A stretch of DNA of 64,000 nt from Tillus elongatus (GCA_964006375.1 OZ023270.1:77682891-77746890); one strand, 5' to 3'. Counted from the first letter of the stretch, positions 38,295 to 51,260 are shown. Made by a program: numbers and translations. Notes: generated by a model not told the origin, from the letters alone.

Positions 38295-39284
38295 TTAATT
38301 TTTATTTATTTTAAATTTTTGCTTTTTGCTTCTTATATTAAAATTGCTATAGTTGCAATGACGTGTCTTACTATTCAAATTATTATGCCAAATATGTCTG
38401 TTCTTAAGTTCCGGCTTATACCTTTTAAATTTATTATAATTTCCAGAATCTTTGTTTTTATAAAATTTCTGACTATGATTGTATTTGTATTTATTGTGAA
38501 AATTATTGTTTTTAACGAAAAGGTTTCTAAATTTATAATTGCGGCTATTGCTATTATTTTCTGCATAATTTTTATTACATTGAAGCATAGTTTCATTTTT
38601 CTGGTCATTTCCAATATTGATACAGTAAAAATAATGTGTTGCCCTTATTAATTTTTCTTCGGCAGTATATATGAATTTTTCCGGGCTCATTTCTAGTATA
38701 TTTTCGTCCGGTAGTAATTCCTCTTCTATGTATTTTTCTGGGCTTGTTTCTGGTATATTTTCTTCGATTTTAATTAGTTGTTCATCAGTTTCCTGCTCGA
38801 CTCGGGCTTCATTTCCGTCAATTGGCTCCATACGCGTTTCGACCTTTTTAATGTCGTACCTCATCATTTCCGTTTCTTCCTGTATTTCGTCACGGCACGA
38901 CTGTATTACCGTGTCCAGTTCCGTCTTGATTATTTCATGGGTTTCTTGGCATTTTTCTTGCGTTACTGTTACCTCAGTATCCAGTTGATAAATTTTATTC
39001 ACTTCTGTTACAATCTCCGTTTTGTTTTGTTGTTTTTCCAACTTGTCAATATCTTGTTTAATTTCGTGTTTATTTTCTTCGAATTTATTATTTATTTCTT
39101 TTCCCCATTTGGAAATTATGTTGTTGGTTTCTTTTAATTTAGTAATCATGTTTTTTTGGCTTTCCTCCAATTTGTTGTGGTTTTCTTCGATTTTCTTGAA
39201 CAAAATGGCGAATAATTTCGCCATTTTTGATTCTTGCCCAATTGGTTTATCACTTTCTAACTGTGTTTCCCCGGACATTTTCAA
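38295..39284 (-). CDS. Gag-like coiled-coil protein of the LTR element
   Basis: A 329-residue intact frame starting MKMSGETQLESDK, the first frame after the primer site. Residues about 20-150 are rich in Glu, Lys, Asn and Ile in heptad-like order (KKIEENHNKLEESQKNM), a probable long coiled coil. The middle is acidic, with a repeated ENI-PETSPEKYI-type phrase. The last 100 residues are rich in Asn, Lys, Tyr and Arg (NNNFHNKYKYNHSQKFYKNK) and probably bind RNA. No CCHC knuckle or protease motif is seen. Assignment to Gag rests on position and composition. Confidence 0.7.
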   Translation of the reverse strand: MKMSGETQLESDKPIGQESKMAKLFAILFKKIEENHNKLEESQKNMITKLKETNNIISKWGKEINNKFEENKHEIKQDIDKLEKQQNKTEIVTEVNKIYQLDTEVTVTQEKCQETHEIIKTELDTVIQSCRDEIQEETEMMRYDIKKVETRMEPIDGNEARVEQETDEQLIKIEENIPETSPEKYIEEELLPDENILEMSPEKFIYTAEEKLIRATHYFYCINIGNDQKNETMLQCNKNYAENNSNSRNYKFRNLFVKNNNFHNKYKYNHSQKFYKNKDSGNYNKFKRYKPELKNRHIWHNNLNSKTRHCNYSNFNIRSKKQKFKINKN

Positions 39285-39765
39285 GCTTGATTTATTTAAT
39301 TTCCTTGTGAATTTAAAATTTAATTGTCCCCCTTTCTAAGCTTTGACCCTTTCAAATACACCACCTATATTTATTTTTCATAAAACCATTGGTTATGTGT
39401 GCAACTTACTGTTTCATATATTAAAATATCATACGGTATTAGAATTTTTGCTAATTTTCAATAAATCGGTTGAATTGATTTATTTAAGTTTACTGTATTT
39501 AAATGAGTCGTGCTAATTTATTTTAAATTGGTTTACTTCTAAATCCCTTGTGTTTAAAATACTATTACGTTTTCATGAAAATTTGCTTTATTCTAACGTA
39601 ATTAAAATTTTATTAAAATTTAACAGAAACCCTGTATTTGTGCCAATCATGTGCTATATTGCGAACAAATGTTTATTTTATTAAAATTTTCTATGAAAAT
39701 AACTTTATTTTTACACACAAAAAAATTTTTTTTAATCATGTTCTTTTTAGGTCAATTTTTTTTTA

Positions 39766-39789
39766 GAAGCCCCACGTTGGGCGCCATTT
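39766..39789 (-). other. Primer-binding site of the Gag-only element
   Basis: On the minus strand, after the LTR end CATAGCA, comes AAA then TGGCGCCCAACGTGGGGC, a tRNA-3'-end-like primer site of the type found in many insect Ty3/gypsy elements. Confidence 0.75.
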
Positions 39790-41800
<2,011 letters not shown>

Positions 41801-42489
41801 GAAAGGCTTTTTCCTTTTTCCTTCCAGCCTTGAATAATATTGGAAAATGTCACGGCACTTGTCGCGTCAACATTTTGTCAATCAAGGAAAGCAATTAAGT
41901 AATCATGAAGTAAAATTTAATCCTAACGCGTATTATGATACCATATTCGCTACCATAACGCACTTGCTGCGTCAGTTATACTTTCATTATACGTACTGAG
42001 TGTGATGAGCACTGAGAAATGCGATTTGGGGAACCCAATTAATCACAATACAGTTTTCAGACCTGACGATCGCCTTGCAAACAAAATAAGCGCCATCGAA
42101 ACGATGAATTAAATCCTCTCCATCATTATCTGACCTGTGATTATTATTGGTAGTATGCCTTGGAGAACCCAATTCACTACAAGGCACTTTTCTGGCCTGA
42201 CGATCGTTTCGATAGCAAAGTTGGAATCATCAGAGGGATCAATTTCATCTGCGATAACGCTAGATTGTAGCGTCATCAGAGGAATGGATGCGATCGCCAG
42301 GTCTGAAAACTGTATTATGATAAATTGGATTCTCCAAATCGCATTTCTCAGTGCTCATCACAGGTTCCAATCTTGACTCAGTGACGTATTTATATCTCAT
42401 TCGTTACCACAGTACACTTGCTGCGTCAGTATTTATTTCATAATACGAACTGATATGTTATTCGTAACCATAACACACTTGCTGGTCAG
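41801..42489. repeat. Inverted and tandem PLE-like ends with degenerate hammerheads (family C)
   Basis: Minus strand 42000-42065 and plus strand 42288-42385 carry the same sequence (CAGGTCTGAAAACTGTATT, CAAATCGCATTTCTCAGTGC, TCATCACA) in opposite orientation; a third copy is near 42968-43060. Between them two hammerhead-like stretches lie on the minus strand: CTGATGA (42273-42279) with stem II CGCTA/TAGCG but a lost second box, and CTGATGA (42227-42233) with GAAAC-GATC-GTC (42203-42210) but no stem II. Repeated hairpin-end sequences (CTTGCTGCGTC) punctuate the region. Confidence 0.5.
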
Positions 42490-42536
42490 TATTTTTATAT
42501 TTACATTTTTAGTGAATTTTCTTCAAAAAAAGTTTA

Positions 42537-42876
42537 GGGACCGATACCGAGAGGGAGACTAAATCTCAGGCAAACTTTCTGTGCATTCTACCACATTGAT
42601 AAAGAAAATCTAAAACTTACCAAAAATGTTAGACAGCCAGCGAAGCTAGATGCGAACAAAATTAGTTTTATTTCTAAGGCAATAAAAAACAAAAGTTCCT
42701 TAAACCGACCGTCGCCACAGATTTGTAATCCTTTGCTTGCCCTCCGTCTCTGATACAGATTTCGAAACTTGTCAGGTAAAGTTATAAAGGAAGTTCAAAA
42801 ACCTCGTCCGGCAATAAAGATACAATACACAGAAAATTTGACTTCCCGATTTAGTCTCCCTCTAGGTATCGGTCTC
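42537..42876. mobile_element. MITE with ~30-bp terminal inverted repeats and TA target sites
   Basis: GGGACCGATACCGAGAGGGA (42537 on) returns inverted at 42849-42876 (GATTTAGTCTCCCTCTAGGT onward) with two or three differences. TA precedes (42535-42536) and follows (42877-42878). There is no coding frame. TA duplication suggests mobilisation by a Tc1/mariner-type transposase. It sits just inside a helentron-like 5' end (TTTTTAGTGAATTTTC, 42506). Confidence 0.65.
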
Positions 42877-43149
42877 TAGCTAAAACTCAGTATATAAAGT
42901 GATGTTTATTAGTAAGCAGTTTAAACTTTATCATTCTCTGATGACGCTAACGTTAGTGTAACGATTGCCAGGTTTTTAAAAAGACGTGTTGTGAAGATTT
43001 GGGTTCTCGACGCGTACTAATCAGTGCTCATCACAGGTTCCAATCTTCACTTACTAGCTTCACTCAGTCATTTAAGTGGCACCCAAAATTTGCTGTCATT
43101 AAACACTGATAACCTTTTTTCTTTTAATTTAGATAGCTGAATTTTGATA
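42877..43149 (+). other. PLE-like end with a decayed hammerhead
   Basis: CTGATGA at 42938-42944 is followed by a well-formed stem II (CGCTAA/TTAGTG, loop CG), but the second box reads TAAC instead of GAAAC. Downstream sequence (GCCAGG, TCAGTGCTCATCACAGGTTC) matches the family-C end at 42295-42372. Confidence 0.45.
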
Positions 43150-43460
43150 CGTAGACATGTCTGATCTCCTTTTAGATTAGCTGGCCGGCAAAAGAGTTTT
43201 TATGATTTAACCGTTACGTCACACATGATCATCCCGTCAAAAAATTCTGATTAATTTGAAATTACCGCCAGTTAAGGCCGATAATGAGCCTATTTCATGT
43301 GTTTCGTTTGGTTCGTGCGGCAAATGGTTAGTGAGATTTAACTTTTTTTGTAATTTTTATAGCGAAATTTTTAACCCCCATAGCTTCATAGGCGTCTAAC
43401 TTAGTAGAAGGGTAAATTACGTTAAATCACCACTTACCTGCTCTGTGTCTGTTCTTTAAC
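43150..43460 (-). repeat. Old dispersed repeat shared in inverse with 4.2-4.6 kb
   Basis: TGATCATCCC, AATTTGAAATTACCG, GTTAAGGCC and TAACCATTTGCC-type blocks follow the reverse complement of 4640 back to 4520, and ACTTACCTGCTCTGTG matches the inverse of 4285-4300. Confidence 0.5.
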
Positions 43461-44135
43461 GGGACACCTGTATATAAACATATACACTAAATTAAAGGAA
43501 ATTCGTAAAATATCAAAAGACTTGATCTCATCAATAGCGATGTTCTTCTATGAAAATTCGCCAAATTGTAATAACAACCCCCAAGCATAATCTGTAAAGC
43601 TTTAATACAAATATTCACTTATAAATTTGCTAAACGAGGATGCACACAGGCAGACATACACACACACATAAATATACACACAGTGTCTGTTTCAATAATC
43701 CACATCTAGGGATGGGAAACGGAACAGACAGAGTATCATCCCCTCGACTGTTGGAAAATTTAATTTTCCCCCGCATGTCAAATAAACCGAGAGGGCGGAT
43801 AAAGTGAAGATTTACAACGCACATTTGACTTTACAATGTTTCTGTTAGCGGCTGACATCTTCACCCTGTCGTCTACTTACTCTTTGCTACTGAGAGTTCT
43901 CTCTTTCTTGCCCAACAGCGCTCAACGTCTTTCTCTGTCTTTTTTTCGTTCATTTATACTTAACAGTCTTTTGTTTTTAGGTTTATCTCTCTGGTATCTT
44001 TACATTTTAAATTAGGAACGTGTATGGTGCCACCAGGAATCCGTGATGTAGAATTGTTTGTTTAGATATAGCTGTTAGATGAGAACGCAAGCAGGTCTAA
44101 AAGAGACTTTTTATAGGAAAAGTGTGGCTTTTTAG
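43461..44135. other. Intergenic, nothing recognised
   Basis: The minus-strand frame at 43630-43824 is a chance frame with CA-rich sequence and no domain. Confidence 0.4.
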
Positions 44136-44485
<350 letters not shown>

Positions 44486-45875
44486 TGCTCGAGTACAACC
44501 CGTCCCCAAGAAAGGATCCAAAGCGCTTCCTAGCAACTGCAGGCCTATTTCTCTCCTTTCAGTCGTCTCTGAAGTGATGGAAAAGTATATAAACACCGAA
44601 TTACTAAAATGTCTTGAAAAACACAGTCTAATCCACGACAGGCAGTATGGATTCCGTCAGCGCAGATCAACTGCCGACCTCCTTTCCTTTGTCACCCATT
44701 CTTGGAACAAGTCTATGGAACTGCACGGTGTATCCCAGATTGTCGCTCTAGACATATCCAAAGCATTCGACCAGGTCTGGCACGCAGCGCTGCTTAATAA
44801 ACTACAGGCCTATGGCGTACCACCAAAAATCTGTACGTGGACAGCAAATTTCCTCTCCAACCGGAGCATTTCTGTTGTCGTGGATGGCTATTCCTCTAAA
44901 CCGTATCCAATTAATGCAGGAGTTCCTCAAGGTTCAGCTTTAGCCCCTACTTTGTTTCTTCTCCACATCAATGACCTACTCTCTAGCACATCCAACCCAG
45001 TTCACAGTCACGTGGACGACACCACCCTCCACTCAAATATACAATATTCTAAGCCTGTCTTTTTAGCCCAATTAGATGAGGATTGCAGACTCATGGAGGA
45101 CTCTATCTCCGTGGATCTTCAAAAAATATTAGACTGGGGAAGTAGAAATCTTGTATAATTCAACCCCACCAAATCACAGTCTTGCTTTCTTTCTCATAAG
45201 AGATACACCAGCCCTAGACCCATCACAATAAACAACCAAGTTATTCAAAGTAATGAGTCCTTTTCACTTGTTGGCATTTCTGTGGATCTAAATCTCAATT
45301 GGCACCAACATGTCACATCAATTGCAGAAGCGGCTGCTGAGAAGTTAGGTTTCCTCTTCCGGGCTCGCAAATACTTTTCACCAGCTAATCTCTATACCTT
45401 ATATACTTCACAAATAAGACCAAACCTCGAATACTGCTCCCACATCTGGGGTGCTGCTGCCGCTTCTACACTCGCTATCCTGGATTCCATTCAGAAGACA
45501 GCTATACGTCTCATCGGTGACCCTACCCTCACTTAAAGGCTGCCATCCCTTGCCCACCGACGTGCCGTTGGTGACCTCTCTCTCTTTTATACATATCTTC
45601 ACGGGCACTGCTCAGATGAGCTTTCTTCCATAGTTCCTCCACCTGCTGCCACCAACAGATCTACCAGGGGAATGAAGCGAATGCACCCTTTTACTGTCCA
45701 GGTCACCAGACATAGAACATCTTGTTATGCCCGCTCTTTTGTCCCGAGGACTTCCAAGTTGTGGAATTCCTTGCCGGCACATGTTTTTCCTTCTCTCCCG
45801 AACCACCAAACCTTCAAGTCAAGAATTAACGAGTTGCTGCCTCTTTCCTCCTTGTCGACACCCACGGTACGATAG
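44486..45875 (+). pseudogene. LINE reverse transcriptase, nonsense-interrupted
   Basis: TARVQP, PSNCRPISLL, RQYGFRQRRSTADL and VALDISKAFDQVWHAALL (intact motif A), then GVPQGSALAPTLF and the catalytic box as HVDDTT, where the family has YADD; both Asp are kept. TAA at about 45156 (SRNLV then stop) replaces a Gln codon. The frame resumes with LNWHQHVTSI, stops again at TAA 45534 (after DPTLT), and the tail frame continues to 45875 (LPAHVFPSLPN). The second stop is shared with the 33.5 kb copy. Confidence 0.85.
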
Positions 45876-45931
45876 TATTTAGGCTGTAAGCCATCGTGGT
45901 GTGTTGTTGAAATAAAAAAATAAAAAAAATC
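44486..45931 (+). mobile_element. 5'-truncated jockey-like LINE with A-rich 3' end
   Basis: Starts inside the RT fingers (CTGCTCGAGTACAACCCG) and ends in AAATAAAAAAATAAAAAAAA (45911-45931). Same family as 33487-35275 (minus) and 10435-10902. Confidence 0.85.
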
Positions 45932-46721
45932 TTCCCCCAAAAGTATACACAAATTATTTTGAAACCACTATATTTTGAAAAGTATTAGAGTAACTCCAAT
46001 CACACTTCACATATAGCTAGAAATGTTGTAAATAAACCTGTGTTGTAAATTTAAGGTAACTCGGTTCACAAAATTTGGAGTTTTTTCCAAATCAAAAATA
46101 AACTCTGAAATACATGAATTGAAACGACTTAAGTGGTTAAAATCAAATGCCTAGGTCAGGTTAGGTTAGGCTAAATTCTGAGTTGGCCATAACGGTCCCT
46201 TCACTGCGACCTTAAGGTCTATTGTGGCTAAAAATGCCTAACAAAGACAGAGTAGTCAACTGCTATGCGTAAATTGATACATACTACAAGCATAAATCAT
46301 AATTCAGTGATAATCAACCAATAAAAAAACACGCGTAAAACATACTATTCTAACTAACAACACCTAGTAAATCGTTTCCCATCAATTTAGACGTCAGAAT
46401 GACAGATATGCAAATGCAATGACGTTATGTATTTCATTCATAAGTAAGTGTCATATTATAAGAATATGACAAAATAGGAACGAATGAAATAAATCGGCCC
46501 ACGTGCCTATGAAAAGTTTGTTTTTCATCTTGAGACTTAAAAAATAAGATGTCATCTAAGAACAAAACAGTAGACCGGCTAACTTCAAGTCAGAATTTAA
46601 ATCAATTGTGTAATTAGCTGTTTACTTACATTTATTAAATTTAAGGATATACTATAAAATTTCCTGGGACAGCAAGTTTCCATCTCTATAAGTACTGCGT
46701 AAACAAATAATTTATTAGCTA
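45932..46721. other. Intergenic, nothing recognised
   Basis: Contains a GGTTAGGTTAGG-type short repeat near 46155 but no gene or matched element. Confidence 0.4.
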
Positions 46722-46792
46722 GCATCCATGGTTCAGTGATAGAATGCATGCGTGACATACCGGCGGCCCGGGTTCGATTCCAGCTCGATACA
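46722..46792 (+). pseudogene. tRNA-Gly-like pseudogene
   Basis: GCATCCATGGTTCAGTGATA carries the A box and CGGCGGCCCGGGTTCGATTC the B box. The layout, spacing and A/B boxes match tRNA-Gly(GCC). The anticodon position reads GAC and the acceptor and anticodon stems are mispaired, so it is a tRNA pseudogene or the head of a SINE. No CCA or clean terminator follows. Confidence 0.6.
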
Positions 46793-46829
46793 CATGGAAC
46801 ATTTTGATAGTTTCACTAACTTTAATATT

Positions 46830-47147
46830 TGGTAGAAACAATATCATTTTCCGAATATTGATAGAGTTTTCTCCTGGAAAGCTTTTGTAGCTTTAATGAA
46901 ATTTGTAATACAAGTTTGTTTTAAAGAGATTTACAGTGCCTAGATATAAAAAATTATAATTTTCTAGCTTTATAGAAAACTGAGTTTTGGACAGTTGAAG
47001 TTTTTTTTCTCAAAAGAAGCTACAGCAGATTATTTGAATATTTTTTTATGATAATAAAGACATCGATCGCAACACGTTAGAAAGAAAGCTTCAAATGAGC
47101 GCGTATAAGGACCTCTAAAACTGATTTTGATGGTCTGTTTATTTGTA
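46830..47147 (+). repeat. Helentron-like repeat, left part, cut by mariner (continues 48444-48540)
   Basis: Family blocks include TTTCTCCTGGAAAGC, CAAATGAGCGCG and AAGGACCTCTAAAAC. After the mariner the 3' end resumes with GAAAATTCACTACTATAACG, the hairpin ACGCACTTTCTGCGT and CCCGAATTTTTG (48498-48540). Confidence 0.55.
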
Positions 47148-48443
47148 AAGGGTGGGCCATCTAACGTTTGGAATTGCAACTATAACTATAGGTTATTTTG
47201 AGGTTGGAAGGTTTGATGATAGTTCCGATGTGACAGAATGTTTTATGTTTGACATTTATGAAATGGGTCGCTTTTGGCTTGAACAAATTTGGGAAATATT
47301 AAAAACTTATGTCCAAAGTGGTGAGTCTTCTACTCAAAATGTTAGAAATTTACGAAAAAAATTGACAAGAAGGATGTGCCAAAAACGCTGTTTGTAGATC
47401 AATTTGTGAAGCGAGTTCGTGAAACTGGATCGTTGTTGGATAAAACAACCCGTGTGCGTACTCGTCCAGTGCGCTCAACCGAAAACATCGCTGCTGTTGC
47501 TCAGAGTGTGCGTGAACAACCATCAACATCAACTCGTCATCGTTCTCAAGAATTGAACATTTCACGCACTTCTTTGAGAAGAATGTTGCATAAAGATCTC
47601 GGTATGAATGCGTACAAAGTTCAATTAGTGCAAGAGCTAAAGCCGCATGACCATCCGATGCGTTTTCGGTTTGGCCAATGAACCGAAGACCGCTTGATCG
47701 AAGATGAGCATTTTTACCGAAAAATCATCTTTTCAGATGAAGCTTATTTCCACCTCGGAAGATACGTCAATAAGCAAAACTGTCATATCTGGTGCTCAGA
47801 AAATCCACACGTCATCGTGGAGAAACCAATGCCTCCACAACGATTGACTGTGGATTTTGGTCTGACGGCATTATTGGGCCATTTTTCTTCGAAAATGAGC
47901 AAGCAAACGCCGTTACGGTGAATGGCGATCGCTACCGCGCCATGTTAAGAGATTTTTTGTTTCCCAAAATTGAAGAGTATGACACAGACGACATTTGGTT
48001 TCAACAAGACGGCCCAACGTGCTACACAGCCAACGTAACAACCGATCTTTTGCGCAGTGTTTTCGAAAATCGCATAATCAGCCGAAATGCTGATGTCAAT
48101 TGGCCACCTCGAAGCTGCGATTTGACTCCGTTGGACTTTTTTTTTGTGGAGAGCCGTTAAGGACAAGTGTTAAGTTAACTATCCAGAGACGATTGACGAC
48201 TTAAAACATAAAATCAAAGTTGCCATTGACGAAATAGAGGCCAAAACAATCGAAAATGTACTGAAAAATTGGACTGATCAAACGGGGTATTGTAAGGCTA
48301 GCCGTGTCAGTGATTTGAATGATGTTGTCTTCCATTCCTAAATGGAATGGTTCAATATTTCTAATAAACTCATAACTTTGAAAAAATATTCATTAATTTT
48401 TTCATAGTTGATTCCAATTCCAAATCTTAAATATCCCACCCGT
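47148..48443 (+). mobile_element. Mariner-family transposon with TA target duplication
   Basis: TA (47146-47147) and TA (48444-48445) flank imperfect ~22-bp inverted ends: AAGGGTGGGCCATCTAACGT at the left, and the right end read in reverse ACGGGTGGGATATTTAAGAT. At 1,296 bp it has the usual mariner size with one transposase. Confidence 0.85.
47152..48345 (+). pseudogene. Mariner transposase (DD34D type), frameshifted
   Basis: The frames show an N-terminal helix-turn-helix part (DQFVKRVRETGSLLDK, ENIAAVAQSVREQPSTSTRHR, GMNAYKVQLVQELKPHDH). After a TGA at 47680 come IIFSDEAYFHL with the first Asp, GFWSDGIIGPFFFENEQ in a second frame, WFQQDGPTCYTANV with the second Asp, and PRSCDLTPLDFFF with the third. 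Frame changes occur near 47390 and 47855, with further breaks after 48150. All catalytic Asp residues are intact, but the protein cannot be made in one piece. Confidence 0.88.
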
Positions 48444-48612
48444 TATATGTGTTAATTTTAGTATTATGCCGTACTAAAAATGTACAATTCTTATGAAAAT
48501 TCACTACTATAACGCACTTTCTGCGTCCCGAATTTTTGTATTATCGATTGTATTATTATAGTTATCCTAATAGGTAATAAACAACAGAAATCGTTTATTT
48601 TGCTTTACTACC

Positions 48613-48677
48613 TACAGACTTGGAGACTACTTCTCTGGCTTCACAGTGAAGCCAGAGAAGTAGTCTCCAAGTCTGTA
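48613..48677. repeat. Perfect 31-bp hairpin, collapsed PLE ends
   Basis: TACAGACTTGGAGACTACTT (48613 on) through GGCTTCA pairs without mismatch with 48647-48677 around loop CAG. The same end sequence, with a PLE between the arms, is at 27178-27212 and 28727-28760. The outside flank (AGTTTCACCAAGTAAGGGCA, 48692) also matches the inverse of 27145-27165. Confidence 0.7.
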
Positions 48678-48739
48678 TGTAGTATGGACCAGTTTCACCA
48701 AGTAAGGGCAACAAAAATCAATATTTTGCTTTATTTCAG

Positions 48740-48803
48740 GTTGGTATTTCCGAAATGCCAGGAGAAGTGGGATCTGTTGTTGTCATGTGCTTCTTCAAAC
48801 GCG
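48740..48803 (+). CDS. Candidate 64-bp internal exon, product unknown
   Basis: TTTATTTCAG precedes 48740 and GTAAGTG follows 48803, both good splice consensus sites. One phase reads VGISEMPGEVGSVVVMCFF. No domain is recognised and no neighbouring exon was found, so chance is possible. Confidence 0.3.
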
Positions 48804-49879
48804 GTAAGTGTTTTTTTATAGTAATGTAACATTTAATTGTTAGCTTATCAAAATATAAAATTAGTTCTTGTATACAGAGTATTTATATTTCGTTGCTTTT
48901 GTGGGGTATTGCAGTTATGAGTAGATATAGAAGGTTGCTGTTGTCACAATCCGTTTATAATTTTGTGAAACTTAGGATGGAAATCAAAACATGACACCCT
49001 TTCTTTTTTGAAGTACCGGCTGATTAAGCAAGTTTGTCTTTTTAAGTAACCCCATGTATCTCCTTTATGCGATGGGATAAAACTGTGAAATCTAATCCTA
49101 ATAGATTTTTGTCCGTAGAATTCATTGATGGAAACAGTTTTTTTCTTTCTATTAAGCACAGATTGTGTGATACAAACCAAACATATGATTTTTTTAAATG
49201 GAGAACCTGTATGTTTGCACGTCATTGGATCTAGCTCATTGAGAGCTTTTTAGATACTAATATCACATAGCAAATTCTGTTTGGTGATCTGAATTTAATG
49301 GGAAATATATTTTTCAAAATTGTAACATAAGATATCTCGAAAAGAGAAGGGTTTTGGACACGGTTTTTAAAAACTTATTTAATTATTTTGTAACCCGCAA
49401 TCACCCCGTACTTTGTGTCTCGCATATTACCAAACACCCTCCACAGAAAGTAAAGAAACGACTAGAGTATGTCAGTATTTTTATTGAAGATGTCTTAACT
49501 TTCACTAGACTTTAATGTACGATTTAGGTATCTTCAAAACTTCTCTATTGCCATTACATAATTTTTGTGTATAAAGTGGTGGCCATACAAATTACAAATT
49601 TTGCAGCCTATTAGCAAAAATTAAGCTCTAGACAAAGTAAACCTTTATTAATTGTCATGTTTCTATGATTCCTTTTTCCTATATATACTGACTTTCCAAA
49701 GAAATTTGTACACATAGTAAGAGTCGACTAATAAGGAAGTTGCATATAATTTACTTTTGATGAAAAACATATTTAAAGTACAGCAAAAGACTCTAAAAAT
49801 ATATGTCTACAAGTAAACCCCCTTAAAGTGAACCACTAATTAGTAATTAATTATTGAAATATTTAATATAATTCAAAAA
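48804..49879. other. Intergenic, nothing recognised
   Basis: A 93-residue minus-strand frame (48944-49225) contains CxxC-like spacing but no domain I can name. Confidence 0.35.
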
Positions 49880-50087
49880 GACAGGGTGGGCGAAAACGCG
49901 ATCTGATTGGTGAAGATGTTTGTGACGTCACGATCCGATACATCTGCTTGTTTTCGTTTGTGTTTGCATCGAATTCTGAGCAGTTTTATCATAATTTTAA
50001 GTAGTTTTGGTGTTTAGTGTATAATATAGGTTCAAAAGTAGTAAGTTGTGTTCAATCTAGTTTAGTGCGTGACTTTGTGATGGCTTC
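49880..50087 (+). promoter_or_regulatory. Possible promoter and 5' leader of THAP-type gene
   Basis: A GC-richer stretch with GGGTGGGCG, an inverted CCAAT box (GATTGGT, 49905) and a perfect CRE palindrome TGACGTCA (49923-49930), then a leader ending just before an ATG at 50088. The 21 bases starting at the CRE return inverted near 50746-50767 as TGACATCACGATCCGGTAT. Functional status is inferred. Confidence 0.35.
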
Positions 50088-50257
50088 AGCAGATTCAGAA
50101 TCACAATACGAGAGAATGCGAAAGACATAACAGTTCCTGGACATAAATATTATAAGTGCTGTATAGTGCCCAAATGTACTTCCACAACAATAACTACCCC
50201 CAACAAATTATTCTTTAATGTACCTAAGGATGAGAAAATCAGGAAGAAATGGTGTAT
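50088..50257 (+). pseudogene. THAP-domain first exon, frameshifted
   Basis: THAP domains are C2CH zinc-binding DNA-binding modules found in host factors and P-element-like transposases. The ATG at 50088 opens MASADSESQYERMRK, and after a one-base shift near 50125 the reading continues HKYYKCCIVPKCTS, then PNKLFFNVPKDEKIRKKWC. The C-x4-C spacing and the LFxxVPKDEKxRxxW phrase are typical. A GTGTAT possible splice donor follows at 50254. The distal Cys-His part is not seen. Confidence 0.55.
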
Positions 50258-50394
50258 ATTTTTCTTGTACATTATTTGAGTGGATAACATTTTGAGGTTA
50301 TGCTTTTATTTACATTATATTTTATAAGAAATTACTACATAAAATCCAACAAAGATATTTACAGGATAAAATAAGGTTCATATCAGACACATAC

Positions 50395-50518
50395 CTCCCA
50401 GCTTTCATTCCTTTTAGTTCAGCACCAATAAAATTCGGGTTGTTTTCTAAAAACGCAAACATTGCTAGTACATTAATTTTTGGTAAATTATCAGATTGTC
50501 CTTGGACAAATCCAACTC
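50395..50518 (-). CDS. Internal exon with DNLPKI motif, opposite strand to THAP exon
   Basis: On the minus strand, CTACAG ends at 50519 and the exon continues VGFVQGQSDNLPKINVLAMF, then ENNPNFIGAELKGMKAG, meeting GTATGTG at 50394. Both splice sites are consensus and the reading is open for the whole 124 bp. The DNLPKI...NPNF phrase is one I associate with insect multi-copy THAP-like proteins, from memory and unverified. Being inverted relative to 50088-50257, the two cannot be exons of one intact gene. Confidence 0.45.
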
Positions 50519-50573
50519 CTGTAGTCATACTATAAGACTGTACAGTTTTTAAAATAATTAATACGAGTATATA

Positions 50574-50576
<3 letters not shown>

Positions 50577-50641
<65 letters not shown>
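50577..50641. repeat. (TA)n microsatellite
   Basis: Pure TA run between the inverted exon and the right-hand inverted CRE-like sequence. Confidence 0.9.
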
Positions 50642-50646
<5 letters not shown>

Positions 50647-50770
50647 TAATATAAGCCGATAACAATAACTATCCGGCACACGTAAGTGGCATAAACACTA
50701 ATGGTGAGATGAGGATCTCTGTGTGAGTAAGCGAGACTCGTTTGGCCGATACCGGATCGTGATGTCACAG

Positions 50771-51034
50771 TCTGCCGTCTTTGTTTACGGCTGCGTTTTT
50801 GCGCGGAGACAATTATTTTGATTTTCTATATTTTTTTACAGGAAATCTATTGGTTAAAAATTTAAATTTCATATGGAAGTTGATTTTATACAATGTGGGG
50901 AATAAAAAAATGTGCAAATTCCTCATTGCAACCAAATTTTCTATACGACTCTGTTTTGTCTCTGATAAGAAATGATAACAATATGGACACAACTTTTCAA
51001 CAGGTGTACAGTTTTTTAACTTTGTTTCTTCAAA
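50771..51034. other. Intergenic, nothing recognised
   Basis: A 64-residue plus-strand frame here has no domain. Confidence 0.4.
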
Positions 51035-51176
51035 AAATTATGTTTTAGTGAATTTTCCAAAAAAAATTCACCAATCGGGAGCTCCCGGCTTTCGAATTTT
51101 GAAAAAATTTCTTAAAATGAGCGCGTACTAGCCCCGCTAGAACCCATATCCGGGGTTAGTTTCGAATTTTATACGG

Positions 51177-51260
<84 letters not shown>

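Noticed and set aside
38319..39339. Several hydrophobic plus-strand frames across 38.3-39.3 kb
   Set aside because: They are antisense shadows of the Gag-like ORF on the minus strand.
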